Source: Strongylocentrotus droebachiensis (Eukaryota; Echinodermata; Echinoidea; Camarodonta; Strongylocentrotidae). From it: 64,000 nt of DNA. The notes under the pieces are model-generated. The model ran no database searches. It saw nothing but the letters and a program-made list of their open reading frames with translations, and was not told the DNA's origin. The stretch covers positions 1 to 64,000 of the forward strand of contig JAVYIG010005277.1 in NCBI GenBank assembly GCA_035222895.1, read 5' to 3'. Of this stretch, positions 24,035 to 34,201 are shown piece after piece. Positions within the stretch are counted from its first letter, which is position 1, and each line of letters starts with the position of its first letter. The translations under genes were made by a program, and so were the position numbers.

Positions 24035-24404
24035 ACATCTTAGTAGATCCTTGTCATTTGATTGGCAGATTGTTGGTCGCACGATATTCAATAAGTAATC
24101 TATTGAACGACTACGTCATTGAGTCTGCATTTTTGGTTATATTCGCCGTATATTTTTTCCAGTGTGCATTTTGGTTTAATATATGCGACCCGTATTGTTT
24201 TCCGCTTTGTGACGTTGCACTGCAGCAAAACCTTAGACACGTGCATTCACAAGCAAAAACCCTGGGTCATCACGTTATGAAAAACAATAATTGAATGTTT
24301 TCATTCGTTCAATAGTGCGAATATTTTCATTCGTTGAAAGATGAAAGTTCTATTTTACTCGTGAAAATATTCGCACTATTGAACTCATACATATTCATTA
24401 TTTG
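24035..24404 (+). mobile_element. TATA-flanked foldback element, copy 1
   Basis: TATA lies at 24031-24034 and 24405-24408. The 5' part has CCTTGTCATTTGATTGG; the 3' part is a hairpin with arms built on GTTCAATAGTGCGAATATTT (24304 onward and inverted to 24390). It matches the reverse complement of 32647-33108. TRIM sequence is recognisable on both sides, so it split the coding region of the first TRIM gene. Confidence 0.8.
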
Positions 24405-24419
24405 TATACTAATGATAGT

Positions 24420-25178
24420 CTAGAGAAATTCCATCACGTTATCGACAATTTTAACGTAGGACTTGAGGTCTTCGTCGTCTAGATCCTCTAATAATGCCTT
24501 ACTTTTCAACTTTGAAAGAGGAATCGCTAGATTCCCTTTCATCTGTTCCCATCTTTCTCTGCCGTTATCAGCAAGTATTTTCAAGATCTTTGTTTTATAA
24601 GCTAAAGATAGCAAGTGGTCAATTCTGGTTTGGTTCAGGCCTGCTAATTTAGTATCATACTCAGCTTCTATCGATTGCTCTATATTGTTAGGAATAGAAA
24701 GTAAGTTAAAATCAGCTTCAAGAAGATTTTTCTCCAAGGTTGTCACCTGAACCCAAGATTGCTGTTTGGCATCTTCGGTCTTTTGACTTAGCTCTCCCAG
24801 AAATTCGCATCTTGTCTTGGTGTCATGGTGGTAATGATTTCCTTTGAAACACTTAAAGCATATGAAGACCAGGCAGGTGCTGCAATAAATGTCGCTTTGC
24901 TCTTCTCTGTGCTCAGCGCATGTGGGAGTTATTTTGGGTCTTTTACACGAAGGCTCTGGCTGTTCACTCAAGTCCGGATGTAAGAGGGACTCGATGAGTA
25001 GGTTTCGACTATTCACTTCACTCTCTTGTAGTTCGCAACTGGGACAAGAAATCTGTTGCGACTCGGGGTGACTTTTATCGAGCTCTTCCAGCAACTTCTT
25101 ACAAAACACATGCCCACATAAGAGACTGTGGGGATCATTGAAGGCATCGGTGCAGATAGCGCACATGTGATGTTCCAT
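24420..25178 (-). CDS. TRIM paralogue 1: RING/B-box protein, decaying
   Basis: 252 residues. A RING-like domain (CAIC at 6-9, CGH at 21-23, C26, CPSC at 45-48) is followed by a B-box 2 (CAEH, CSTC, CFKC, NHYHH) and a coiled coil. The sixth RING ligand is Leu29 where the paralogues have Cys (FCKKC), so zinc binding and E2 recruitment are probably impaired. The paralogues start 13 codons further upstream; here that codon is ACG, so I use the next in-frame ATG. The frame stops soon after VDNVMEFL, where a foldback element is inserted. The exon begins at 25244 after TTTTATTCAG; a 5' exon ends at 28028. TRIM proteins are ubiquitin ligases, often in innate immunity. Likely a pseudogene or a dominant-negative-type product (inference). 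Confidence 0.8.
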   Translation of the reverse strand: MEHHMCAICTDAFNDPHSLLCGHVFCKKLLEELDKSHPESQQISCPSCELQESEVNSRNLLIESLLHPDLSEQPEPSCKRPKITPTCAEHREEQSDIYCSTCLVFICFKCFKGNHYHHDTKTRCEFLGELSQKTEDAKQQSWVQVTTLEKNLLEADFNLLSIPNNIEQSIEAEYDTKLAGLNQTRIDHLLSLAYKTKILKILADNGRERWEQMKGNLAIPLSKLKSKALLEDLDDEDLKSYVKIVDNVMEFL

Positions 25179-25629
25179 CGCATCTGGATGTAATGTCAGC
25201 TTGCGTTTCCTCTCCGTGTCTGTAAAACTTATATAACTTGAATCCTGAATAAAAGAGAATAAAGGAAGAGAATAGAAATAATTTCGGAGCCCATGGTCTG
25301 TCCATATTGTAAAGATTCATATGTAGGCCGATCAGTCAAGGTGACGAAATATTACGAGTGAGATATTTTGTATTTCGAATTCTTTTAGGGATGACAGTGA
25401 ATACATGTCTACGCGTTGAGTTTCCACATTAGTTTTAGTAACAAAATAATAATAATGGTACACGATATTTTAAGATGTATTATATTTACCATAATAAAAT
25501 CTCCATATTGCTACAAAGTATGGAGATGTTCCAATTTCTCACTTCCTTAACCTGTTTAGAACCGATTTGTATTTCTTTTTCTTTCGAAAAAGTAATAATG
25601 AACGGAAGGCAACAATCATGTTTAGTTTT

Positions 25630-26765
25630 TGGGTTCAATTTTCAATTTCAATTTATTTGCTCATAAAAATCCAGAAAACACATGCAAACATTCATAAATC
25701 AACATGATACAAAGGGTAAAAGTCACAAGAAAAAATAACAAAGTATACATTTGGATTAAGTATGAGAGGGACAGCAAGAAAGGAACAAGCCTTGTGATTA
25801 GCTGACCCTGTAACATAATACATTAAAGACGCTACAAAAAATAACAAATCACTTACTACAACATAAAGGGGGGGGGGGGTAGGCCTATACATTTAAACAA
25901 ACAAACTTGGTGAATACCTGTCTATAATAAAGTGCCTAGATTTTGACTTAAAGACATTTAACGAAACTGCTTGTTTAATATCTGAAGAAAGAGAGTTCCA
26001 GATTTGGGGTCCTTGAAATAATATTGAGTTTTTAAAAGATGAGAGCCTCGGTTTGGGTAAATGAAAATCATTAGCATTTCTTGTATTGTATCCATGATAT
26101 TCATTATTGAACTGAAAGAATGTTTTAATATAGTCTGGCAAGAGGTGATTGTTACATAAGTACATAAATATAAGTACCTGAAATACATACATATCATGAC
26201 ATTTCAAAACACCTGATTCAATAAATAGAGGGTTGGTATGGGCAAGGTAAGGTGCATGATACATATTTCGTATCGCACGTTTTTGTAAAATAAACAATCT
26301 ATCAATGTGATTATTACTTGCATTACCCCAGACAAGAATACCATAATTAAGGTACGGATATTATTGCATAATACATCATTTTTAAAATCTCCTTTGGAAA
26401 TGATGTTAAACAATACATTATTCCTATATTTTTTGCCAGCTTATTGCACAGACTATCAATGTGATTTTTCCATGTAAGTTTATGATCTATTGTAATGCCT
26501 ATTTTTTTTACTGACGTTACACACTTAATATCTGTATTGCACACTCTAATTAAAAGATAATCTGGTATCAATAAATTACTAAAAATAATATAACTGGTTT
26601 TTGCTACATTGATTATCATTTTATTTGCGTAAAACCACTCAGATATTAATTCAAGTTCAGAATTGAATAGATTATGTAAGTCCTGATAGTTTGGATGGGA
26701 TAAAAACAGACTGGTGTCGTCAGCAAACATAATACAATGTAATAATTTAGATACTTTACATAAGG
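25630..26765 (-). pseudogene. 5'-truncated LINE of the CR1/L2/Jockey group
   Basis: On the minus strand: LCKVSKLLHCIMFADDTSLF with the RT catalytic FADD (about 26700), then KMIINVAKTSYIIFSN and ITIDHKLTWKNHIDSLCNKL, a frame change near 26345, then HNTNPLFIES-like and GPQIWNSLSSDIKQAVSLNV to a stop at 25893. The 3' end near 25630 has an AATAAATTGAAATTGAAAAT tail of short repeats, as in CR1/L2 elements. It lies in the first intron of TRIM paralogue 1. Confidence 0.85.
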
Positions 26766-26858
26766 CTTGGTTGCCATCGCGACCACAGAAACTTAGCCCA
26801 CCTTGTTTATTTGAAACACACGTCCCCAATACACTAATAAAAGGTATATATCGTCGGT

Positions 26859-27435
26859 GGGGTGACAAAACCTCGTATCTCAAAAATCATGAATTTTCTG
26901 GAGAGCGAAAAAATGGTCCTGTCTCAACAAATTTAGTGCTGTGACACCGTCCTTTCTTTTAAAAACTGGAATATTTATACAAATTGTAATGTTATTGTTG
27001 AAATACAGTAAAATAATTGTTTTTATATTTGAAAGTGAGTTACGAGGTTTTTGCTTTTATCTACATTGAGATACGAGTTTTTAGCTTTTATTCAAATTGA
27101 GATACGAGTTCTTACTTTCAACTTTGATTGAGTTACGAGGATTTGGTTGAATAAGTTACGAGGATTTGAATACACTAACTTCGGTACTGTTAGGCCGTGT
27201 GTGAGTTACGAGGAAAATGAATTACATATCTTAAGTTACGAGGTTTTGTCAGTGCAGCTTCAAGGAAAGTTAAAGTTACGAGGTTTAGTTTAAGGGTGTT
27301 TAGGTGGAATTTGTGAAAAACCGAGACAGGAGGCGTTCCATGGATTTATCAGGTGGTGTCGCAGGCCATTATGTACAAAATTATGTAAACAAAATCAAAA
27401 CCTCAAAAAATTGAGATACGAGGTTTTGTAACCCC
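26859..27435. mobile_element. 577-bp TIR element packed with TTACGAGG motifs
   Basis: Left terminus GGGGTGACAAAACCTCGTAT and right terminus (inverted) GGGGTTACAAAACCTCGTAT bound it. Inside, GAGTTACGAGG or GAGATACGAG recurs about ten times at irregular spacing between 27035 and 27290, all in one orientation. No coding. An outer, diverged inverted pair lies at about 26766-26813 and 27657-27705 (CAAGGTGGGCTAAGTTT-type). It lies in the intron of TRIM paralogue 1. Confidence 0.7.
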
Positions 27436-27807
27436 ATAAAGTTAATACGCATATGGGCAGAAATGTCGTTTCTGTTGAAATCAAGTAAATAATTCTGGAT
27501 TACTGTACTTTTCACTGAAAAGAAATGTAATATTATGTTTAGAATACTTTTTTCGTCGAAAGGGATGCTTTTTTGGACACCCCCTCCGATTTAGGGGTGA
27601 CCGCTACAAATAAAAAAAAAAAAACACCTCTGACATATTTTGTATTATGATTAAATCTTTCAAATACACAAGGTGAGCTAAGTTTGTGTGGTATTGGCAG
27701 GCAAACCCCTCTTTTATGACTTTTGCTATCAGCCCTTTTAACTCTAAAATTGTCACCCTAGAATTATTGCGTGAATATCAAGCGTTCATATCAAACGTCT
27801 AAATAGG

Positions 27808-28500
27808 CCCATATATCCATTTTTGTGTGCAGTGCATTTAATCTTTAGCACAAATCTGGTCTCATCTCGATCATTCCAATAATTCACAGTATAGGCTTAA
27901 ACATAATTTCTTAATGATCATAATCAACATTTCCCGATAACTACCAAACAGTTTCTTCACTATGTATTCGCATGACTAGGATACTATACTGAACTTTATA
28001 TTTGACAAGGAAATTGATGCTACTTACCAGAGATGAGGTCCGAACACTCTGCTGGTCACCAAATGATGTGTTTTGGAGCTTAATCTAAGCAACGTACTGA
28101 ATTATTTATGCAGTAAAAATTAGGCTATCGGTTTAATCTAATAGCGACCTGAATAAAGGCGGTGCTGCGCTTTCCTGACCACGTCATCAGTCTATTGATT
28201 TTTTATAAAATAATAGAAACTCATCGTTGAAATCAGGGGCATAGACATGCTCTTCAAAATAAAGGATAGTCTTGGTCTTCATTAAAATGCTGCACTTAAA
28301 CTCTGTGAAAGTTAATAACTCTTAATTTCTTTCTTTCTCCTTCTCTTTCTTCTTCTTGCACCACTTAAACTCGCTTTAAACCACATAATATTTGTCATAT
28401 TTACGACAAATATTGTAGCAGCAGGGAGAGAGGCGGGGCATGCATTCACCTCCAGGCATCTACGCCTGACGTGGAATTCACCAGCATTGTTGTGTGTATG
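27808..28500 (-). repeat. Segmental duplicate of 36590-37480 (TRIM 5' region)
   Basis: CATTTCCCGATAACTACCAAACAGTTT, then CTATGTATTCGCATG and TTTATATTTGACAAG precede the donor site, as in the second copy. Beyond the exon, GGCGGTGCTGCGCTTTCCTGACC and AATAGAAACTCATCGTTGAA also match. The shared block runs into upstream DNA (AATATTTGTCATATTTACGA). Confidence 0.85.
28028..28190 (-). promoter_or_regulatory. TRIM paralogue 1: 5' non-coding exon and degraded promoter
   Basis: Minus-strand donor CTG/GTAAGTA at 28028/28027. The TATA-like site reads CATAAATA (28110-28103) where paralogue 2 has TATAAATA. A CRE-like GATGACGTGGTC lies at 28188-28177. Position and conservation with paralogue 2 support a promoter; transcription start is not proven. 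Confidence 0.55.
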
Positions 28501-28547
28501 GCTTTGTATTTGCTCACATAACATCTGGCATAGTCTATCGATCATGG

Positions 28548-28683
28548 ACATAAGGGACTTTTATATTCACACGAAGACAATGGGGATTCCTACGATCGAC
28601 GTCCTTTTAATGCACTGCCTTGAATTGAAGTCACACGTACATGTACATGTATCCGTCCACGCAAATCTAAAAGTCCCTATTGT
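28548..28683. mobile_element. MITE, TIR ATAGGGACTTTTAGATTTGC
   Basis: The left end ATAAGGGACTTTTATATTCA pairs with the inverted right end ATAGGGACTTTTAGATTTGC. A longer relative with the same terminus occupies 46955-47120. Flanks GAC/GTC are not a clear duplication. Confidence 0.55.
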
Positions 28684-28763
28684 CTACTCGAGAACGTAGC
28701 CGTTATCATGAACGAATTGGTGTCGTTTCTAATCGTACAGCTATAGAGGTGTGGGAATCCTAT

Positions 28764-29094
28764 CACTGTGAAAAGGTTGGGCAATATTTTTCCAACACTT
28801 TCCCCAACGTTGTGCCAATAGTCAAACCAACCATCTTTTGGGCAATATTTTGCCCAGTGGTACTGGTAAACGTAAGTACCCTACTTCACACGTGCATGAA
28901 TGTTTCGTATTTTGACCAAAATTCGGGCAAAGATATGACCCTTCAACTGCCCGACTACGGTAGCCCACTTGTTGGGAAAATCTTGACCAGCTGTTGCGGA
29001 AAATATGAAATTATTACCCAATAGATGGTTGGGTTGACTATTGGCACAACGTCCGGCAAAGTGGTGAAAAATATTGCCCAACCTTTTCACAGTG
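28764..29094. mobile_element. 331-bp MITE with ~85-bp inverted termini
   Basis: CACTGTGAAAAGGTTGGGCA opens it and its inverse closes it; the arms continue through AACGTTGTGCCAATAGTCAA to about 28850 and from about 29007. The flanks read TAT and TAG, so a TA duplication is possible. Frames inside it on both strands are not genes. Confidence 0.8.
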
Positions 29095-29324
29095 TAGGAG
29101 AACTAACCCCAGAAAATAACTCGAGTTGTTCTAAGAATTTTGCATTCTTGCCAATCAATCTACAAGATTCCCCACAAAAGGGCATTACATCATGCCAAGA
29201 AATCTTCATTTATATATCTGTTGTACACGTTCGTAAGATTAATTGAACATCAATAGGCAGGAATTCATCTCAATTTTTAAAATACCTACACTTTTTTATT
29301 GTGGTTAGTTCTCCTTTCATTTTC

Positions 29325-29890
29325 CGAAATATATCTTGATTATGCTTTGATTGTTCCTCATATCAAGTATTGCAATATTATTTGGTCCAAATTATCCGAT
29401 TACTTATCAACAAATTTGTTTTAAATACTTCAAATAAAGAATATGGAATAATTTCCAATGCTGCCTTTATTGCCACCCCCCCCCACCACTTTGCCCCTTT
29501 TTCATTATTTACGATTACTCAATGTGTATGTTATAATTATATTTAACCTTACAATATTTTTATGTTTTTGTGTTCGTATGGTCTTATACCTCAGTTAGTC
29601 ATGTATAATCTTTTCTTAATTTAATAATACATCGACGCAATACTTGTAATTCATACAATTATCATTGACCTGAAGTTAAAATTTGATCTGCTATAACTCA
29701 ATATTTTTTACAGGTCCTTCTCTATGGAACAATTTCCCTCCTGCACTACGGTTTAACGTATTATAAGACTATTTGCTCTTTTTTGTTGACCCCTCATTGT
29801 CTTAATTTGTTTCTGTTGAATTAGTCTGTGTTTATTCTATTTATATTGCTCTGTTGTGTACGCATTTTGTGTAATGTTGTTGAGAGTGAA
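29325..29890 (+). pseudogene. 3' fragment of a second CR1/L2-like LINE
   Basis: Fragments LIVPHIKYCNIIWSKLSD (about 29350) and GPSLWNNFPPALR (about 29714) are the usual C-terminal phrases of this group. It ends in AAATAAAGACTGAATTAAAC. Frame changes and stops mark it dead. Confidence 0.65.
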
Positions 29891-30050
29891 ATAAAGACTG
29901 AATTAAACTGAAATCAAAAGAAAAAGGGAGAGAGAAGAGAGAATCACACTTGAAAATGCGTTTGTGTGCCCGCCTGTTCATACTAAAGGCCCCTGGTAAA
30001 TGTAAGAATCCTCTTGTTTCTTTGCTTGTCAGATATCTTTTCCTCACTAA
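29890..30050. repeat. Segmental duplicate of 37840-38040
   Basis: AATCAAAAGAAAAAGGGAGAG, CCCGCCTGTTCATACTAAAG and CCCCTGGTAAATGTAAGAA-like sequence recur at 37850-37960. It marks the distal edge of the TRIM duplication. Confidence 0.65.
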
Positions 30051-30164
30051 ACAAATATAATCGTTTCAGGCAGACATAGTTAAAGTGTAACAACCTTTGA
30101 TACAAAAGACTTATGCTTTCAGACTAATCCGACACATGCACATATTTCTAAACTTGGTACCCTA

Positions 30165-30505
30165 CCCTCCGACATTTAAGAAAAGAACGTACAAAAATAG
30201 TAGCTATCATAAACCTCGACCATTGAAGAAAAGGACGTACACCTAGTAGCTACCCCGACCCTCCACCATTACAAAAGTGGACGTACACCTACTAGCTACC
30301 CTCTACCATAAAAAAGGACGTACATCTACTAGCTACCCCGACCTTCCACCATAAAGAAAAGGACGTACACCTACTAGCTACCCTCCGCCATCAAAGAAAA
30401 GGACGTACACCTACTAGCTACCCCGACCCTCCACCATTAACGAAAAGGACCTAAACCTAGTAGCTACCACAACCCTCCGTCACCAAAGAAAAACACGTAA
30501 ACCAA
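30165..30505 (+). repeat. Minisatellite, unit about 42-54 bp, eight copies
   Basis: Each unit contains AAAGGACGTACACCTACTAG then CTACCCCGACCCTCCACCAT; alternate units drop CCCGA, so unit length alternates. An inverted piece (ACGGAGGATTGGGTAGCTAC) follows at about 30517. It is not a CRISPR array: the whole unit repeats, with no unique spacers. Confidence 0.85.
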
Positions 30506-30759
30506 GTATTCTTAAGGACGGAGGATTGGGTAGCTACTAAGTTTGTGGTAGCCTTAGGAATATGGTTATGGCACGTTCGGTGAGAAATAGTCATGGTAGT
30601 GTTAGTGACATGGTTGAAGTCAAGAATTAAGTGATAGGACTTTACTGCAGAGGACCTGTTAACAGAGTTTGTGTCATAGAACCACATGAGGGCATAAATG
30701 ATGAAGTAGAAACCCATAATAACGGAGACAACGAGAACCTGAAAATTACCTTATTATAT

Positions 30760-31060
30760 CAGTGGAGTGTTTTACAAGTACTAAGCTCAACTTTTAGTTG
30801 GACTTAACTATGACAGATCATACAAGCCACTGTAAGCTCTCACTTTTTACTGGTGTTGGTCTCAAGAGACGTACAAAATATCATGGTCACGTATCTACAG
30901 AATTAACATTTTTGAGAATTCATTAATGAAGGAAAAAATATGATCTAAAGATCATAATTGAGAGACCAATAGTGAGATCAACCAGGGGCATGAATGACCT
31001 TTCGTAGTTCAAGTCCAACTTAAGTCGAACTTAGTATTTTTGAAACACCCCCTGGTGTCT
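30760..31060. mobile_element. ~300-bp MITE with long inverted termini
   Basis: GTGTTTTACAAGTACTAAGC...TTAGTTGGACTTAACTA at the left pairs with the inverse of TAGTTCAAGTCCAACTTAAG...ACTTAGTATTTTTGAAACAC at the right. The interior has further inverted blocks (TTGGTCTCAAGAG / TTGAGAGACCAA). Confidence 0.65.
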
Positions 31061-31287
31061 TGTTCTATAAGGGTTAAAGGAGCTACACAAAGAAAATTTA
31101 CTAACAACTGATAATTAGAACAAATTACATATGGATGGAAAGATTTTCTCTTGAAAAACACGAATAATTTGCTGAGAAATCATATAGATATCATGGAAAG
31201 GCGTAAAATGCAATTTTTCAAGACCCTTCTTAGACCCCCAAGCGCCCCCGAACGTAAACCAAACACACGAGCGTAGCGAGCTCTGAA

Positions 31288-31380
31288 TAGTGACGTCACA
31301 CCCTGGACAAACAGCTCGGTACCGGCCGCATACCGGAGTCTGCAGCTAGACAGCCGTGTCCAGGGTGTGACGTCACAATA
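31288..31380. repeat. Hairpin with TGACGTCA (CRE) in both arms
   Basis: Arms TAGTGACGTCACACCCTGGA (31288 on) and its inverse (31357-31380) flank a GC-rich loop. A third GTGACGTCAT follows at 31382. It could be a small MITE; no target duplication seen. Confidence 0.55.
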
Positions 31381-31789
31381 GTGACGTCATACGAAGGACT
31401 GCTGAAGGCAGTAAATCTGGATCTCAAAACTAACATTTTTGAAAGTTGATTTCTGCGGGCCACAAACATATTTTGAAGACGAAATTTGCTGTATTTGATC
31501 AGTAAGGCTTTCCCTTCGCAATGATATGAATTTTGCATCAATTCTTGGTGTGACTCCTTTAAAGAATATAAAGACAGCAAATCATGGAACCTATTTTGTT
31601 TTACCACAGCTGTTTTAAACGCCTTTCCACAGACTGGTAGAGATTTGTACTTCTATTAACAATTTATTTTTTCAACATTCGAATTGTCAAGACATTGATG
31701 CTTTAAGAAAATCACCGTGATATCTTTTTGATATATTCGTTCAATATCTGATCTGTGATCATGCTACAAGCAAATTATGTAATTACAAG

Positions 31790-33450
31790 CAGCAAATCAA
31801 GTTCATGATTCAGTTAAAAGAATGTAGACGTTGATAATTTTGAAAAGAATAAAACAAGGTACACGTATTGAATCAAATTAGAAGCAAGCCTTCACTTGTA
31901 TTATTATTTGTTCACTGCACATTGTGCTAACATGTATGAACGTCACGATGTCATTGTCTTGATTACTTTGACATCTTTCTTTTCAACCCTCGACTACTTA
32001 AAACAAAAATAACGAACCGTGTCAACTACAATTATATTAACTATAAGGTTGGTTCCTATCATCCAGATCTTTGTCATTGGCATAACTGCTATTATTACAA
32101 TGTCATTAACCGTTTCCATTGACTTAAACACCAGTACAGTTTTATAAAACACATTATTATCTCCTGATTACATCTTTTACAATTATTTAGTATAGGAAAA
32201 TAGTAGACATATATGGTACAAATATACCGATGGTAGAGGTAAAATCACCAGATTCATCCCTAAACCACCAAAATTCAAAGGATGCCAAATACAATGCCAA
32301 CAAGGGTTATATTCGTAATAATTTGTTTTATTTTAACCCTGATCTTAGGGTACGGATTTTTGTCAAAAATATAATACGCCCCCTTAACCTATTTACTTGT
32401 GGAAAGTGTGTGCCCGTGCCCTTAAAAACTCCTCACTGATGACAGCTAGTCACAAACTGAGTTTTCATCTTACTTCCTCCCAAATCACCACACAAACAAA
32501 ACTTTTTTTTTTTTGGTGACAAGGTTGCAGTATCTCTCTCAAAAAAACCCACATCACAATTCTTAAAATAATTTTTTGGCACCCGAGATCACTTTTAGGC
32601 CATACTGATCTACCATTGAATTGAATTGTATTTATTGAATGTTATACACATAATGAATGGTTATGAGTTCAATAGTGCGAATATTTTCATGAGTTGAAAG
32701 ATTAACATTCTATTCAACGAGGCGTCAGCCGAGTTGAATAGAATTAACGTTAATCTTTCAACGAATGAAACTATTTGCACTATTGAACGAATGAAAAACA
32801 TTCATTATTTGTTTTATACAACATCGAAGAAGATCTAATAGAACGTTAATCAACAAATTATGCTTTACTCCTTATATTAAAGATAAATTAAAGTTGGAGT
32901 CAAGCCTTCTCGATTACATTGAGATTGCCTTCGCGTCAGATACACGCAGGGATACGCGCGCGCACGGCTGAGAGGTACGCAGTCTGCATATAACCAAAAA
33001 TGCACGGCGCATATAACCAAAAATGCACGACCGTGCAATATACCATCTATTGAATATCATGTGACCAACAATCCTCCAATCAAATGACAAGGATCCACGT
33101 AGGTGTTGTATAAAAGAGCATAACTTACGACAGCAAATTGAATAGGCCTACATGAAATATACAACATACAAAGGAAGTAAATGGTCAGGACCACAGAAAA
33201 GCAAATTGCTTTATAAACATGGTCCCCATATAAAACAAATTAAATGAATTATGATTCGGTACCATACCCACACAAGCTCTCACTCACATACACGCACACG
33301 CACATACAAAACAGTACACACAAACACACCCACACGAAAGCATTTGTACAAAGTGATCGACATGGAAACATTAACTTTCCTAAACTATACATCGTAATAC
33401 TGTATATTGTTACACATTTTCAAATAGGTATTTGCGACAAAGCTTTGTAA
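31790..33450. repeat. TRIM 3'-flank duplicate, copy C
   Basis: It matches copies A, B and D through AACAAGGTACACGTATTGAA, TTTCCATTGACTTAAAC, CATTCAAAGGATGCC, ACAAGGGTTATATTCGTAAT and ACATACAAAGGAAGTAAATG. It is interrupted by the TATA-flanked foldback at 32647-33108. It lies 3' of TRIM paralogue 2, as B lies 3' of paralogue 1 and D of paralogue 3. Confidence 0.8.
32647..33108 (-). mobile_element. TATA-flanked foldback element, copy 2
   Basis: TATA lies at 32643-32646 and 33109-33112. It is the reverse complement of the element at 24035-24404 but longer: a CAACGAGGCGTCAGCCGAG loop, arms with GTTCAATAGTGCGAATATTT, then CCAATCAAATGACAAGGATC. Copy D reads TTATATATG at the matching point and is the unoccupied site. 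Confidence 0.8.
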
Positions 33451-34201
33451 AAGAGGATACGATTGAACATAGAAGTGGGCAAGCGCTCCCATTTCTTCAC
33501 GCTAGCAACATTAATGAATTAAATGAAGAAATAAGTCTTACTTTGAGTTGATGAAAGTGATCTTGATGACGAGTAGCTGGATGTTTGAGTTTTGAAAATA
33601 CATCTTACTACACTTCTCAGAAAATATTGTTATGTATCACAGAGGACGCAAAAATGAGAGTATTCAATTTAATCAAATCTTATTTGAGGCAAGCTTTGCA
33701 TCTGTTTAAAGAGTGGTATACTAAGACTTTTCATTTGTGGCTTTGTTATATTTCTTAGAAACTTTTTCTGTAAAATATTTAATTTGTTTCAGATGTAATT
33801 TATTAGTATTTCCCGAAATAAAGTGCAGTAGTTTAGATGTTGTAAACCAAGGCTATTGTAAAGAATAAATAAAATATTATTAGGCAATATGAATTTTAAT
33901 TTAGAGAGGATACCAACTTATTTGGCAAATTCCAATCCAAAGACACATCAATTGTAACACCAAGGAATATTATATTTTTCCAATCACGAGAGTATACCAA
34001 TTACTAAAAAAATGTTTTGCATGTTAGTAGTTTTTTTTGTGATAATAATGTATTGAAAACATGGGCTTCAAATCTCATTTCTAAAAAGAGACTTTGCAAG
34101 TTGAACGCAATCGCATGAAATAGGGCCGCACGGAACCCAAATCGGACTAAGGGTCCATGTGCGCAGATATGTATTATTCTTGATTTTCTCAATACTCCTT
34201 A
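33451..34201. other. 3' region of TRIM paralogue 2, no gene recognised
   Basis: AT-rich DNA with possible poly(A) signals on either strand. Nothing else supported. Confidence 0.4.

Noticed and set aside
28680..29246. Frames of 69-114 residues on both strands
   Set aside because: They lie in or across a MITE with 85-bp inverted arms; reading both arms explains the open frames.
30165..30505. Possible CRISPR-like array
   Set aside because: The entire unit repeats without unique spacers, no cas genes are present, and the setting is eukaryotic.
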